Assembly (NCBI GenBank): GCA_026989475.1
Contig: JALSJG010000169.1
Span: forward strand, 1-14,809
DNA from: Thermaceae bacterium
GTDB lineage: Bacteria; Deinococcota; Deinococci; Deinococcales; Marinithermaceae
Direction of reading: 5' to 3'
Length of the DNA stretch: 14,809 nt
The position numbers were made by a program, and so were the translations under genes. Below, one piece after another: positions 14,783 through 14,809 of the stretch. How positions within the stretch are numbered: the stretch's first letter is position 1; each line of letters begins with the position of its first letter. The notes beneath the pieces are model-generated. The model made no database searches, was not told the origin of the DNA, and saw only the letters and a program-made list of their open reading frames with translations.

Positions 14783-14788
14783 ATTGTA
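14783..14788 (-). promoter_or_regulatory. -10 box (TACAAT) of rsfS
   Basis: TACAAT on the minus strand ends eight bases before the ATG at 14774, the same spacing as at bpsA. The -35 region lies at the window edge and shows no good match. Confidence 0.5.
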
Positions 14789-14809
14789 CCAAAGCAGGGC
14801 ACCGGGCCG

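Overview
The window is about 15 kb of very GC-rich, gene-dense bacterial chromosome. It fits a thermophilic member of the Thermaceae (Deinococcota). The main reasons are a gene for the branched-polyamine synthase BpsA, an enzyme found in thermophiles; strong G/C bias at third codon positions; frequent GTG starts; and many -10 boxes only 6-8 bases before a start codon, the leaderless mRNA arrangement known from Deinococcus-Thermus. The genus cannot be fixed from this stretch. I count 14 protein genes and see no RNA gene, insertion sequence, phage gene or CRISPR array. No gene-free stretch exceeds 100 bases.

Left part (1-2370): a 2-oxoacid:ferredoxin oxidoreductase with fused gamma and alpha subunits runs off the left edge on the minus strand. 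It is divergent from a plus-strand metal-dependent amidohydrolase.

Middle (2420-5694): a GAF-GGDEF-EAL cyclic-di-GMP protein on the minus strand is divergent from a small unclassified cytoplasmic protein. A DUF4395 membrane protein follows on the plus strand. It converges on, and overlaps by 168 bases, a thioredoxin-type arsenate reductase gene that reads through on the opposite strand.

Transporter operon (5763-10434, minus strand): ATPase, permease, permease and periplasmic binding protein of the BMP/PnrA nucleoside-type ABC family. The first three genes overlap end to start. One promoter precedes the ATPase gene, and a strong intrinsic terminator follows the binding-protein gene. Import of a purine nucleoside or related base is the likely role; the substrate is not shown.

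Right part (10493-14774, minus strand): rsfS (ribosomal silencing factor), then bpsA, tlyA (rRNA 2'-O-methyltransferase) and a DUF255/YyaL-type thioredoxin-fold protein. bpsA and tlyA overlap at TGATG and are probably co-transcribed with the DUF255 gene. Three of these four relate to ribosomes or RNA stability at high temperature.

No wholly new system stands out. The best leads are the antisense overlap of arsC with the DUF4395 gene, the repeated leaderless promoter geometry, an in-frame hydrophobic segment upstream of the annotated DUF255 start, and the small conserved-looking protein of unknown function next to the c-di-GMP gene.
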